NCBI GenBank assembly: GCA_015060065.1
Contig: SUZF01000001.1
Location: 1 to 64,000, forward strand
Direction: 5' to 3'
DNA: 64,000 bases
Origin: Rikenellaceae bacterium
GTDB lineage: Bacteria > Bacteroidota > Bacteroidia > Bacteroidales > Rikenellaceae
The notes under the pieces were generated by a model. It had not been told where the DNA came from. It searched no databases and saw only the letters and a program-made list of their open reading frames with translations. The position numbers were made by a program, and so were the translations under genes. Position 1 is the stretch's first letter. Every line of letters begins with the position of its first letter. Of this stretch, positions 24,829 through 33,795 are shown in pieces.

Positions 24829-26407
24829 AAAATGGTGCCTCCTCATTCGGGTTTATTGGCGCACCAATATTTCCGAACTCATCATTGGGCATCGAGCCGA
24901 GAGCATTTCCGCCCGTTACAACCTCGCTGGCATAATCCTCATACTGCGGTTGTGGCAGACCCTGCACAGCCGGCTGACCCTGCACGGCAACACCTCCGAG
25001 AGGCATATCTGCCGTATCAATATCGGCAAAACGAGCCTGCTCTTTGAGGAATCGCAACTGCACATCCGTCACGGCTCCGTTACGGTGCTTGGCGAGGATA
25101 ATCTCCGCCATACCTGCCGTAGGCAGACCATCCTCGGTCTGCGTGAAGCCATAGTATTCGGGGCGGTGGATAAATGCCACGATATCGGCATCCTGCTCGA
25201 TGGCTCCCGACTCACGAAGGTCAGAGAGTTGTGGTCGCTTCGAGCCACCACGCGACTCGGCACTACGGTTAAGTTGCGAGAGGGCGATGATTGGCACATC
25301 CAGCTCCTTGGCGATAGCCTTCAATGTTCGCGAAATGAACGCCACCTCCTGCTCACGATTACCCTTCGAGTCTTGGGTACCGGTCATAAGTTGGAGGTAG
25401 TCTATAATGATAATTTTGATATCGTTATGAATCTTCAATCGACGAGCCTTCGAGCGGAACTCAAAGACCGACAATGCCGGTGTATCGTCGATGTAGAGCG
25501 GTGCCCGACCGAGGGGTTTAACCTTATTTTCGAGGTGTCGCCACTGCTCCGGAGTAAGGCGGCCACTGCGGATGTCGGTACTGCTCAAACCCGTCTCGGC
25601 AACAACCAAACGCATCATCAACTGCGTCGCCGACATTTCGAGCGAGAAGAAAGCCACTCCGTTCTCGTGTTCGACGGTCATATTCCGCGCCATAGACAAC
25701 ACAAACGCGGTCTTACCCATCGAGGGACGTGCTGCCACGATGATAAGGTCCGAAGGCTGCCAGCCCAACGTGATGCGGTCGAGCGACATAAAGCCCGAAG
25801 GGACTCCGTTGAAGGCTCCGGCACTCTTGCTCGCCTCCTCGATTTGGCGAATCGTGCGCTTCAAGACATCATCTGCATTCTGCACCGAGCGTTTTACGTG
25901 ACCCTCTGCCACCTTGAAGATTTCACTCTCGGCAAAGCCTATCAACTCCGTAACATCGGTCTCCTCGTCATACGAGCGACGCTGAATCTCGGTTGCAGAG
26001 CGGATAAGTTCGCGCTGGACATACTTCTGCGCCACAATCTTGGCGTGGAACTCCACATTTGCTGCCGAGCCGACCTTGCGGGTGAGTTGAGCCAGATAGG
26101 TTGCACCTCCAACCTTTGTCAGTTGCTTCTGCGATTTGAGTTTTTCGGTTACCGTGAAGAGGTCTATCGGCTTCAACTCTGCCGATAACTCCTCGATAGC
26201 TCGATATATCAGGCGATGCTCCTCGGTGTAGAAGGCGTCGGGCGTGATGAACTCCTGAACGGTGATGATACTGTCGCGTTCAAGCATCAGCGCACCCAGC
26301 ACTGCCTCCTCCAACTCAACAGCCTGTGGCGGAACGGTTGCCGTAATATCGACAAGCGACTCGTATGCTTCGCGATTTCGCGATGATGGTTTGAAATCTT
26401 TTGCCAT
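24827..26407 (-). CDS. dnaB: Replicative DNA helicase
   Basis: The hexameric 5'-3' helicase of the replication fork. The 526 residues show the N-terminal DnaB domain (about 27-125, QAVELEEAVLGALMLERDSI), the RecA-like core with Walker A ARPSMGKTAF, the FFSLEMSATQLMMRLV block, IIDYLQLMTG (Walker B) and LSQLNRSAESR. No intein interrupts the core. The C-terminal tail (AVQGLPQPQYEDYASEV..) is disordered. It has its own promoter with near-perfect -33 and -7 boxes. Confidence 0.97.
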   Translation of the reverse strand: MAKDFKPSSRNREAYESLVDITATVPPQAVELEEAVLGALMLERDSIITVQEFITPDAFYTEEHRLIYRAIEELSAELKPIDLFTVTEKLKSQKQLTKVGGATYLAQLTRKVGSAANVEFHAKIVAQKYVQRELIRSATEIQRRSYDEETDVTELIGFAESEIFKVAEGHVKRSVQNADDVLKRTIRQIEEASKSAGAFNGVPSGFMSLDRITLGWQPSDLIIVAARPSMGKTAFVLSMARNMTVEHENGVAFFSLEMSATQLMMRLVVAETGLSSTDIRSGRLTPEQWRHLENKVKPLGRAPLYIDDTPALSVFEFRSKARRLKIHNDIKIIIIDYLQLMTGTQDSKGNREQEVAFISRTLKAIAKELDVPIIALSQLNRSAESRGGSKRPQLSDLRESGAIEQDADIVAFIHRPEYYGFTQTEDGLPTAGMAEIILAKHRNGAVTDVQLRFLKEQARFADIDTADMPLGGVAVQGQPAVQGLPQPQYEDYASEVVTGGNALGSMPNDEFGNIGAPINPNEEAPF

Positions 26408-26430
26408 TTTGCTCTCTTAAATTCGAACAA

Positions 26431-26462
26431 CAAATGTAGGCAAAGATTCGCGAACACGCAAA
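26431..26462 (-). promoter_or_regulatory. Promoter of dnaB
   Basis: Minus-strand TTTG (plus-strand CAAA, 26459-26462), 20-base spacer, TACATTTG (plus-strand CAAATGTA, 26431-26438). The dnaB ATG is 23 bases further on. Confidence 0.75.
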
Positions 26463-26595
26463 CGCGAGCGCATCGCGCGTTGTTAAAAACTATGTTTACA
26501 ACCCTTTACCGGAGAATATTTTCCACGTGTAGCGTGCTGTATGCGGTTGTGTTGTATGTTGAAAAGTTGCGAAAAGTTTTATCGCAGGTCTCTCT

Positions 26596-27318
26596 CTATC
26601 GGTCGAAACTGAACTCTCTCTGCGACACCGACAGCGTCGCCACGCTAATCTCGATATCATCACACGCAGCAAGCATAGCCTCGCAACATGCAATGATGGT
26701 AGCACCTGTTGTGAGAACATCATCGACCAGCAAAATATGCTTGCCCGACAGGCTCTCCGGATGGCGTACCGCGAAGTTTCCCTCGACATTATCCCACCTC
26801 TCATGGCGGCTTTGGTGGGTCTGGCTTTCGTTATTGACAATACGCACCAAGGCGTGACGAACAACCTTCACTCCCAACACCGAAGCGATGCCGTCAGCGA
26901 TATAATCCGACTGGTTATAACCTCGTTTGAGCAGTTTGCGATTGTGCAACGGCACGGGTACAACAATGTCGATATCGTCGTAATTTCCGCTCTGTCGCAA
27001 CAGATGCCCATACCACACACCCAGATTGCGAGCATGGAGCCAACGACCATAGTATTTGAAGTCGTGAATGGCTCGTTGCCAATGGCTATCGGCAACGAAG
27101 AAGAAGTGTGCCGAAGCCTCCCGTACAGGCACCAGAGCCGACAACCGCTCCTTCATCGGGTTATCGCTCTGCAAGGCAAAGCCGGTCAGCGGGATGCGGA
27201 AGCGGCACGTTGTGCAGACAAACTCCTCGCCCTCGACAAGTGCATCACCGCAAACCGCACACTCTCGCGGATACAGCAGCGACACCACATCTGCCACCAC
27301 CCTACGAAGCATCGACAT
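26596..27318 (-). CDS. comF: ComF-family phosphoribosyltransferase-like protein
   Basis: A 240-residue protein of the ComF/GntX family, associated with DNA uptake and possibly with primosome function. An N-terminal zinc-like four-Cys set (ECAVCGDALVEGEEFVCTTC, about 19-38) precedes a phosphoribosyltransferase domain with the PRPP loop ILLVDDVLTTGATI (about 197-210). The first codons overlap the 3' end of priA by 17 bases. Start Met1 or Met3 (27312). ComF and PriA have been reported to interact, which fits the linkage. Confidence 0.9.
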   Translation of the reverse strand: MSMLRRVVADVVSLLYPRECAVCGDALVEGEEFVCTTCRFRIPLTGFALQSDNPMKERLSALVPVREASAHFFFVADSHWQRAIHDFKYYGRWLHARNLGVWYGHLLRQSGNYDDIDIVVPVPLHNRKLLKRGYNQSDYIADGIASVLGVKVVRHALVRIVNNESQTHQSRHERWDNVEGNFAVRHPESLSGKHILLVDDVLTTGATIIACCEAMLAACDDIEISVATLSVSQREFSFDR

Positions 27319-29512
27319 TGCAGATGGTTATAATTTTGCGATATTCGCGAGTATTCAGCACCTCCGCCATAACCTCGCGCAGAATCTTTCGAGCGCGGGC
27401 AAAGGAGGCTCCGCTCTCGATTTTGAGCATAATCTCGACGATATGTTCGCCCCTCACCCTGTCCACGAGAGGGATTGTCGGTCCGAGGACCCGTCGCGAG
27501 AAGCGACCTCGCAAAGCCTCCGCCAACTCGACGGCAGCACGATGCAGCACCTCGGCACTGCGATAACGCATAGTGATTCCCACCAGACGCGAATAGGGAG
27601 GATAGAAGAATCCCTGACGCTCGGCAGACTGCTCGCGAGCCATAGCAACATAATCGCCCGTTGCCACATATCGCAAAATGGGGTGTTCCGGCTCGGCCGT
27701 CTGAATCACAACCTCGCCCCTCTTCTCTCCTCTGCCACCCCTGCCGGCAAACTGCATAATCGTCTGAAAAGCACGCTCCGAAGCACGATAGTCGGGGGCG
27801 TTCAGCAGGTTGTCGGCATTCAGCACTCCGACAAGCGTAACTCGCGAGAAATCAAAACCTTTGGTTATTATCTGTGTGCCGACCAAGATGTCGGTTTCGC
27901 CCCTCTCAAATGCCTCGATAATGCGGTTGCAGGCACTCTCCGAGGTCAGCGTGTCGCGGTCGAGTCGAGCGACCCTCGCCTCCGGGAAGAGAGCCGAAAT
28001 CTCCTGCTCGATTTTCTCGGTGCCGAAGCCCATTGCCCTCACCTCTGCCGTCTTGCAGGCGGGACATCTTCGCGGCAGTGGCTCGCTATATCCGCAGTAA
28101 TGACAGGTCAGGCGGTTACCTCCGTGCAGTGTTAGCGACACGTTGCAGTGCGGGCATCGTGCCGTCCAGCCGCAATCCTCGCACGACACAAAGGGCGACA
28201 CGCCACGTCGATTCTGGAAGAGCAGCACCTGTTCGCTACACTCCAACCTCTCCTCGATTTTATCAAGTAGTACCTTATTGAAGTGCGATTTTCGCTCGCC
28301 TCGCTTGGCTGCGCGTATCGTATCCGACACTATCACATCCGGCAACTGCGCTCCGCCATAACGCTCCGCAAGCACCACCTCGCGGTACTTGCCCGTAGTG
28401 GCACGTATATAACTCTCAATCGAGGGTGTAGCACTTCCCAGCAGACACTTCGCACTGTGCTGATGCGCCAGCATCACAGCCGCATCACGACCCTGATAGC
28501 GCGGTGCAGGCTCGGTCTGCTTATAACTCAAATCATGCTCCTCATCGACAATAATCAGTTGCAGATTATGCAGTGGCAGAAACAATGCCGAGCGGGTTCC
28601 AACCACCAATTCACCCCCCTCGGAGCGATTCAGACGTCGGTAGATGTCGGCACGACGTTGATTGGTAATCTTCGAGTGATAGGGGGTAACTCTCTCGCCA
28701 AAGACACGCTTCACGCGGGCGAGGAGTTGCGAGGTCATCGCAATCTCCGGCACCAGATACAGCACATCGCCACCCGCAGCCAACGTGCGGGCTATAAGGT
28801 GCATATATATCTCGGTCTTGCCGGAGCCGGTCACTCCGCGCAGCAATACCGTCTGCACCTGTGAGAAGTGGTGCAGAATTGCATCATACGCCTCCTGTTG
28901 TCGCTCCGAAAGGGTCGGCAGGTCATAGTCGCACTCTCCCACGTCACACCCCTCAATTTCACGCTCCACAATCTCAACCAGACCCCTCTTGCGGAGAGCA
29001 GCCACCGCAGCCGCATCACACGCCGAGCGTCGCACTTCGCCCTGTGCCTCCAAGAGCGCAAGGAGTTCATGTTGTCGTGGTGCGCGACGCTCAATCTTCG
29101 CCCGCTCCTCCGTCAAAACAGCCCCACAGAGAGCCACAAAGGCAACCTTGCGCGGTCGAAACTGCTCACGCTCGAAGGCCTGTGCATCGGCTCCGCGTGG
29201 CTTAATCAGCGAAGGCAAAGCAACACGCATAACCTCGCCCAACGTGCACATATAGTAGTCGGCAATCCACTCCCAGAATGCCATCTGTCGCTCCGAGAGC
29301 AACGGTTTTTCGTATAGTTTTTGAGAGATTTTTTTGATGCGTTTGGCTTCGGGGCGGTCGGTATGAATACGCCACACGATACCCGTATATACCGCCTTAA
29401 CACCGAATTGTACAGCCACAGCATCGCCCACCGCAAGGTCGCACCCCTCGGCGACCTCGAAAGTGTAGGTCGGCTGATAGAGTGGCAACACTATATCGGC
29501 ATAGCGAGTCAT
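27302..29512 (-). CDS. priA: Primosomal replication restart helicase PriA
   Basis: Restarts stalled forks by loading the replicative helicase. The 736-residue protein has the 3'-DNA-end binding domain (about 1-105), Walker A RGVTGSGKTEIY, the DEEHD box (IIVDEEHDLSYKQ), and an eight-Cys zinc region (SCEDCGWTARCPHCNVSL, TCHYCGYS, RRCPACKTAE). It ends RKIITICNVDAS. Full length. It lies between yitT and comF on one strand. Confidence 0.96.
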   Translation of the reverse strand: MTRYADIVLPLYQPTYTFEVAEGCDLAVGDAVAVQFGVKAVYTGIVWRIHTDRPEAKRIKKISQKLYEKPLLSERQMAFWEWIADYYMCTLGEVMRVALPSLIKPRGADAQAFEREQFRPRKVAFVALCGAVLTEERAKIERRAPRQHELLALLEAQGEVRRSACDAAAVAALRKRGLVEIVEREIEGCDVGECDYDLPTLSERQQEAYDAILHHFSQVQTVLLRGVTGSGKTEIYMHLIARTLAAGGDVLYLVPEIAMTSQLLARVKRVFGERVTPYHSKITNQRRADIYRRLNRSEGGELVVGTRSALFLPLHNLQLIIVDEEHDLSYKQTEPAPRYQGRDAAVMLAHQHSAKCLLGSATPSIESYIRATTGKYREVVLAERYGGAQLPDVIVSDTIRAAKRGERKSHFNKVLLDKIEERLECSEQVLLFQNRRGVSPFVSCEDCGWTARCPHCNVSLTLHGGNRLTCHYCGYSEPLPRRCPACKTAEVRAMGFGTEKIEQEISALFPEARVARLDRDTLTSESACNRIIEAFERGETDILVGTQIITKGFDFSRVTLVGVLNADNLLNAPDYRASERAFQTIMQFAGRGGRGEKRGEVVIQTAEPEHPILRYVATGDYVAMAREQSAERQGFFYPPYSRLVGITMRYRSAEVLHRAAVELAEALRGRFSRRVLGPTIPLVDRVRGEHIVEIMLKIESGASFARARKILREVMAEVLNTREYRKIITICNVDAS

Positions 29513-29558
29513 AATTTCCTGTATGATTTAGGCTTTTAGGAGCGACTGCCGTCGCGTA

Positions 29559-30452
29559 TCAGACCTTATTGAGAGCATCGAAGCCCTTGCCATATACTCC
29601 CATCACCGAGCCGACCGAGATAAAGGCATCGGGATCCACCATCTTGGCTATTTTGAGAATCATCGAGGTATCGCGCTTGCGACATACCACCATGACAATC
29701 TTCTTCTCCTCCTTCGAATACCAGCCCTGCGCATCGAGTAGCGTGGCTCCGCGATTGGCCTTGTAGAGCATCGCATCCGCCATAGCCTTATAGTCGTGAG
29801 TGACAATAAATATCTGATTCGAGTGGTTGTTACCCGCCTGAATCATATCGACCGTATAGCCGAATACTGCCACAAAGACATATCCATAAATCACTCCATC
29901 AATACCAAGGTCGCTGACCAACAACGCCGAAGCAATAATCACAAAATCCGAGAAGACAACGATACGACCATAACTGATTTTGCGATATTTATTTATAATC
30001 ATCGCCACGATATCCGTACCGCCCGTCGAGCCTCCCTGGCTGAAACATATAGCCACACCTATACCCGCGAAGATACCACCCAAAATGGCAGAAAAGAGGC
30101 GGTTGTCGAGTTTGAACAGATCCAACCCGGCAGGTATCGTCTCCTGCAACAGACTCATCGCAACCGACAAAACAACAATGCAGTAGATGGTCTTTATACC
30201 AAACCTCCACCCCACGACAAAGCCTGCAATAATCAACAAAACAGCGTTTATAATAAAGAGAATCACACCCATCGACAAGGCTCCGTCTATGGCGTGATAG
30301 ATCAATAGACTGACACCACCGGCTCCTCCACCCATACAGTTTGCAGGCAGGATACAGCCAATCCACGCAAAGGCGTATATAAACATGCCAAAAGCCATCA
30401 AGAGATACTCCTTCAAGCCTATCAAAACTTTATGTCCGACAGATTCTCTCAT
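29559..30452 (-). CDS. YitT-family membrane protein (DUF161 + DUF2179)
   Basis: A 297-residue membrane protein of unknown function. Five or six helices (about 13-35, 48-67, 75-92, 105-135, 150-190) form the YitT_membrane (DUF161) part with GGAGGVSLLIYHAIDG and CFSQGGSTGGTDIVAMIINKYR; residues about 215-297 form the soluble DUF2179 part (IFIVTHDYKAMADAML..GWYSKEEKKIVMVVCRKRD). The family is widespread, and no substrate is established to my knowledge. A TATCTTTG box lies upstream at 30496-30503. Confidence 0.9.
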   Translation of the reverse strand: MRESVGHKVLIGLKEYLLMAFGMFIYAFAWIGCILPANCMGGGAGGVSLLIYHAIDGALSMGVILFIINAVLLIIAGFVVGWRFGIKTIYCIVVLSVAMSLLQETIPAGLDLFKLDNRLFSAILGGIFAGIGVAICFSQGGSTGGTDIVAMIINKYRKISYGRIVVFSDFVIIASALLVSDLGIDGVIYGYVFVAVFGYTVDMIQAGNNHSNQIFIVTHDYKAMADAMLYKANRGATLLDAQGWYSKEEKKIVMVVCRKRDTSMILKIAKMVDPDAFISVGSVMGVYGKGFDALNKV

Positions 30453-30495
30453 ACTCTCATCGTTTTAGGAAACCACAACTATCATTATCTTTTGG

Positions 30496-30503
30496 CAAAG
30501 ATA
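30496..30503 (-). promoter_or_regulatory. -7 box upstream of yitT
   Basis: Plus-strand CAAAGATA reads TATCTTTG on the minus strand. It is half of a small inverted repeat (TATCTTT..AAAGATA, 30487-30503). No matching -33 element is seen. The yitT ATG lies about 43 bases downstream. Confidence 0.45.
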
Positions 30504-30531
30504 GTAATTTTGGTCTATTGTTATACACCTT

Positions 30532-30570
30532 AATTGATAATTGACAATTGAAAATTGAGAATTGACAATT
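30532..30570. repeat. AATTGAN heptamer array upstream of yitT
   Basis: Five perfect-phase 7-base units (AATTGAT, AATTGAC, AATTGAA, AATTGAG, AATTGAC) followed by AATT. The same unit family as the array at 24783-24828. Confidence 0.88.
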
Positions 30571-30601
30571 ATTTTGCCATTGGTTATTTAATTGAGAGTT
30601 C

Positions 30602-30677
30602 AGGGAGATTAAGGAATTTAGGGAATTTAGAGAATCAATCACTAATCTCCTTAATTTCCCTAATCTCTCTAAATTAG
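30602..30677. repeat. Inverted pair of nonamer arrays
   Basis: Four 9-base units on one side (AGGGAGATT, AAGGAATTT, AGGGAATTT, AGAGAATCA; 30602-30637) and four of the complementary type on the other (CTAATCTCC, TTAATTTCC, CTAATCTCT, CTAAATTAG; 30642-30677). The two halves are imperfect reverse complements over about 25 bases, so RNA could fold into a long hairpin just beyond the end of the radical SAM gene. Confidence 0.75.
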
Positions 30678-30690
30678 CCAAAATTATCAA

Positions 30691-31635
30691 TTAAAAAAAC
30701 AACTCTCCCTGGTAGGCACCACGCTCGCGGAGGCGTGCTTCGAGCCTTGCGAGCAGGGTCTCGTTGCGTATAAGCCCCCAATTTCTGCCGTAGTGGTATC
30801 GCGGAGGGGCTTCGCTGGCGAATCGCTCGACAACCAAGTCGGGGCGCAGTCGGCGCAGAATCTCGATAAAGAGGTCAATATACTCCTCCACCTCCCAGAA
30901 GCGAAAAGCACTTGGGTCGCGGTCGTACTGCTCTGCCATAGCCGTACCGGCAAAGACTTGTAGTTGGTGGAACTTGATGGTAGTCAGTGGCAACGAGTTG
31001 ATAATCGCTGTCTGTGCCACCAACTCCTCGTCGCTCTCGCCCGGCAATCCGAGTATAAAGTGCGCTCCGACGTGCAGACCTCGCTCGGCACTCATCTCGA
31101 CAGCCCGACGTGCCGTGGCGAAGTCGTGTCCGCGGTTAATCTGTTGCAGGGTGCGGTCATTCACCGACTCGATACCATACTCTATGGCGACATACTTACC
31201 CCTTTCGTGCGCCAACGAGGCGAAGTAGTCCAACTTCTGCTCATCCACGCAGTCGGGGCGTGTGCCGACAACAATACCCGCCACATCGGGGTGCGCCAAA
31301 GCCTCATCATAGAGGGTACGCAGATGGTCGAGTGGCGCGTAAGTGTTTGAGAATGATTGGAAATAGGCCAAGTAGCGCGAGGCGGTACGATAGCGGTTGC
31401 GGTGGAACTCGATACCCTCCTCGATTTGTTGTGTGACGCTCTTCGAGGGTTGGCAGTAGGAGGGTGTGAAGGCTCCGTTGTTGCAGAACGTGCAGCCACC
31501 CGTGCCGACCGTTCCGTCACGATTGGGACAGGTGAAGCCGGCATTCACAGCCACCTTCTGCACCCTGCCGCCAAATGTTCGACGGAAGTAACCCGCATAG
31601 GAGTTAAAGGGTCTGTCATCGCCCCAAGGGTGCAT
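30691..31635 (-). CDS. Radical SAM protein of the YhcC/TIGR01212 type
   Basis: A 314-residue radical SAM enzyme. The cluster-binding Cys set is in TCPNRDGTVGTGGCTFCNN (Cys spaced as in TIGR01212), followed by YFQSFSNTYAPLDHL, VVGTRPDCV, YGIESVNDRTLQQINRGHD and GAHFILGLPGE, all typical of this family. The reaction was not known to me for certain. It starts at MHPWGDDRPFNSY. It is 26 bases downstream of the nuclease gene and probably cotranscribed. Confidence 0.92.
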   Translation of the reverse strand: MHPWGDDRPFNSYAGYFRRTFGGRVQKVAVNAGFTCPNRDGTVGTGGCTFCNNGAFTPSYCQPSKSVTQQIEEGIEFHRNRYRTASRYLAYFQSFSNTYAPLDHLRTLYDEALAHPDVAGIVVGTRPDCVDEQKLDYFASLAHERGKYVAIEYGIESVNDRTLQQINRGHDFATARRAVEMSAERGLHVGAHFILGLPGESDEELVAQTAIINSLPLTTIKFHQLQVFAGTAMAEQYDRDPSAFRFWEVEEYIDLFIEILRRLRPDLVVERFASEAPPRYHYGRNWGLIRNETLLARLEARLRERGAYQGELFF

Positions 31636-31661
31636 AAGTCACGTATCGGCAAGTTATTGAT

Positions 31662-33326
31662 TTATAGACCCCAATCCGAAGCCTTATAGGTCGATTTCGG
31701 AGCATTCGGCACATTGGGGAAGAGTGTCACACCGACCAAATCTTCGAGTTCGGAGATGGATATCATATCCTTGGCCGCCGGCTCGTGACCTTTGGGCATT
31801 GCATGGCTGATGACAAAGGCAGCACATCGCAACTCGTCAGCCGTGCAGTTCCACACCGCCTTACCCTTGGCACTCTCCTTGGTGCGGAGCAGGGCAGCCC
31901 AGAACATCGTCGGCACGCTCGAATCGCGACCACCGAAATCGACACGCGAAACCGGCTTGCTATTGCCGTACTTGTCGGTCCAAGCATCGAAATATGAGCC
32001 TACGACCATATATAGCGTATCGCTCTTGGCGAAGGTATCGATATGATTTTCGAGGTTATTCCACGCACCGCCACCGGTATTGAATTGAGTCATGTGTTGG
32101 AGTGCGATATTGGTGTAGTAACTTACCTGCCTACGCATCTGCGACGAGCGCGAGCGGTCGGAGTTACCGAGCATATGTCCGCGATTGTAGGATGAGTTGC
32201 CGATGTCGGCACCCGAACAGGGCTGAATCGACGAGGGGATATCGGGATCGACACTATAACCCGCCTTGCCCGCACTTCCTGTCCAGAAGGCGTGTCGCGG
32301 AGCCGCCACCCATACCGGGCAGTGGTGGTTTGCACTGTAACATACCGTGTAGTTACGCGCATTCTCGCCCTTGCTGTTCTTCACATCGGTTACGGTGTGG
32401 TGCGCATAGTAATAGTCGGGATTATCCGTCTCCACGGGGAGTTCCGCCCAGCCTGAACGATAGACACCACCGGTCGAGGGGTTGGGGTCGGGTGTTGGGT
32501 CGGGAGTGGGTGTCGAGCCACCGCCTTGGTCGCCTTCGCCCTCATTGCCGCCCTCATTTCCACCTTGGTCGCCCTCGCCGCCACCGGTATTACCACCGTC
32601 ATCCGAGCCGCCCTCGTTGCCGGAGCCTCCTTCGGGGTTGTTGCCACTCTTCAAGTAGGTAATGCGTATCTCCGAGAGATAGACCACACTACTACTATTG
32701 TTAGCGAGTTTGAAGTACTTGGCATTGTGGGCCGTGCAGTCGAAGAGGTAGCCATTGGCCGTCTCGGTCGGGGTTATCTCGGTCGAGGTCGGCACCTCGC
32801 TGTCGCCAATAAAGAGGGACATCTTACCGGAGTGTGCGCCACCCTTGACAACCTCAACGCTTACCAGCGTACCGAAAACACTCTTGTTGGCAATGTAGCC
32901 GGTCTGCTTCTTGAACTGCATACCGTTACTTTCGCTAAATATTGCAGCGTTGAGCAGGTAGTATTCATACCCATCAATCGTGTATGCACTCTGCGAGGTG
33001 GGATAGGATGTACACCAGCCTTCACTTGCCGTCGTAATAACAATCATGGCACGCTCTCCGGGAACATTGACATCTTCATCTCCCGAACCGCCTTCGCCTT
33101 CCGAGCCTTCGCCACCCGTATTGCCGCCTTCGTTACCACCTTCATTGCCACCTTGGTCGCCACCCTCATTGCCGGAGCCGTCATCTTCGGAGCCGTCGTT
33201 ATCTCCTCCTTGGTCGCCACCTTCGTTTTCAATTTTATCTTTGTCGTCCTCTCCGGGGAGAGGCTCAACGGTTCCGCAGGCGCAAACGAGCGACACTGCG
33301 AGCAGAAGCATAAAAAGTCTCTTCAT
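31662..33326 (-). CDS. Secreted DNA/RNA non-specific endonuclease, lipoprotein
   Basis: A 554-residue lipoprotein starting MKRLFMLLLAVSLVCAC (lipobox at the Cys). The frame is open ten codons further upstream, but those codons run into dtd. Layout: a first Gly/Glu/Asn low-complexity linker (about 25-85), a beta-rich domain (about 90-220, IVITTASEGWCTSYPTS..FKLANNSSSVVYLSEI), a second low-complexity linker (about 225-290) and the NUC endonuclease domain (about 295-550) with the active-site NRGHMLGNSDRS (His general base; the textbook motif is DRGH) and the metal-binding Asn in GAWNNLENHI. Likely degrades environmental nucleic acid. The GGNEGG-type DNA is prone to length change. Confidence 0.9.
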   Translation of the reverse strand: MKRLFMLLLAVSLVCACGTVEPLPGEDDKDKIENEGGDQGGDNDGSEDDGSGNEGGDQGGNEGGNEGGNTGGEGSEGEGGSGDEDVNVPGERAMIVITTASEGWCTSYPTSQSAYTIDGYEYYLLNAAIFSESNGMQFKKQTGYIANKSVFGTLVSVEVVKGGAHSGKMSLFIGDSEVPTSTEITPTETANGYLFDCTAHNAKYFKLANNSSSVVYLSEIRITYLKSGNNPEGGSGNEGGSDDGGNTGGGEGDQGGNEGGNEGEGDQGGGSTPTPDPTPDPNPSTGGVYRSGWAELPVETDNPDYYYAHHTVTDVKNSKGENARNYTVCYSANHHCPVWVAAPRHAFWTGSAGKAGYSVDPDIPSSIQPCSGADIGNSSYNRGHMLGNSDRSRSSQMRRQVSYYTNIALQHMTQFNTGGGAWNNLENHIDTFAKSDTLYMVVGSYFDAWTDKYGNSKPVSRVDFGGRDSSVPTMFWAALLRTKESAKGKAVWNCTADELRCAAFVISHAMPKGHEPAAKDMISISELEDLVGVTLFPNVPNAPKSTYKASDWGL

Positions 33327-33333
33327 TTTATCT

Positions 33334-33786
33334 CTATTCTTTATTTTTTGAATCAATCCAAATGGTCACAGGCCCGTCATTTATGAGCGATACCTGCATA
33401 TCGGCACCAAATTCTCCGGTCGGCACCCGACGCCCCAACTCCGCCTCCACGCGAGCCACAAACCTCTCATACATCGGACGAGACACCGCCTCCGGAGCCG
33501 AGCGGATATAGGATGGGCGGTTACCCTTCTTGGTCGAAGCGTGTAGCGTAAATTGGCTCACAACCAGTACCTCGCCCTTCACCTGACGCACGTCGAGATT
33601 CATCACACCCTGCTCGTCATCGAAGATGCGCAGTCCGAGCAGTTTTTTCACGAGCCACTCGATATCCTCATCGCCATCAGCAGCCTCGATTCCGACAAAG
33701 ACCAACAATCCCTGCCCTATGCGCGAAAACTCTTCTCCGCCAATCTCTACTGCTGCACGGCGGACTCGTTGAACAAGCAACCTCAT
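33334..33786 (-). CDS. dtd: D-aminoacyl-tRNA deacylase
   Basis: Removes D-amino acids (and Gly from tRNA-Ala) from mischarged tRNAs. The 150 residues match Dtd exactly in length. Start MRLLVQRVRRAAV; catalytic SQFTLHA, KGNRPSYIRSA and the cross-subunit NDGPVTIWID (the usual Gly-cisPro motif). It lies 9 bases from the rluA-type gene, in a cdd-rluA-dtd string. Confidence 0.95.
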   Translation of the reverse strand: MRLLVQRVRRAAVEIGGEEFSRIGQGLLVFVGIEAADGDEDIEWLVKKLLGLRIFDDEQGVMNLDVRQVKGEVLVVSQFTLHASTKKGNRPSYIRSAPEAVSRPMYERFVARVEAELGRRVPTGEFGADMQVSLINDGPVTIWIDSKNKE

Positions 33787-33795
33787 AGCCTTACC

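Noticed and set aside
24806..26188. 460-codon plus-strand ORF opposite dnaB
   Set aside because: Antisense shadow of a strongly supported dnaB gene.
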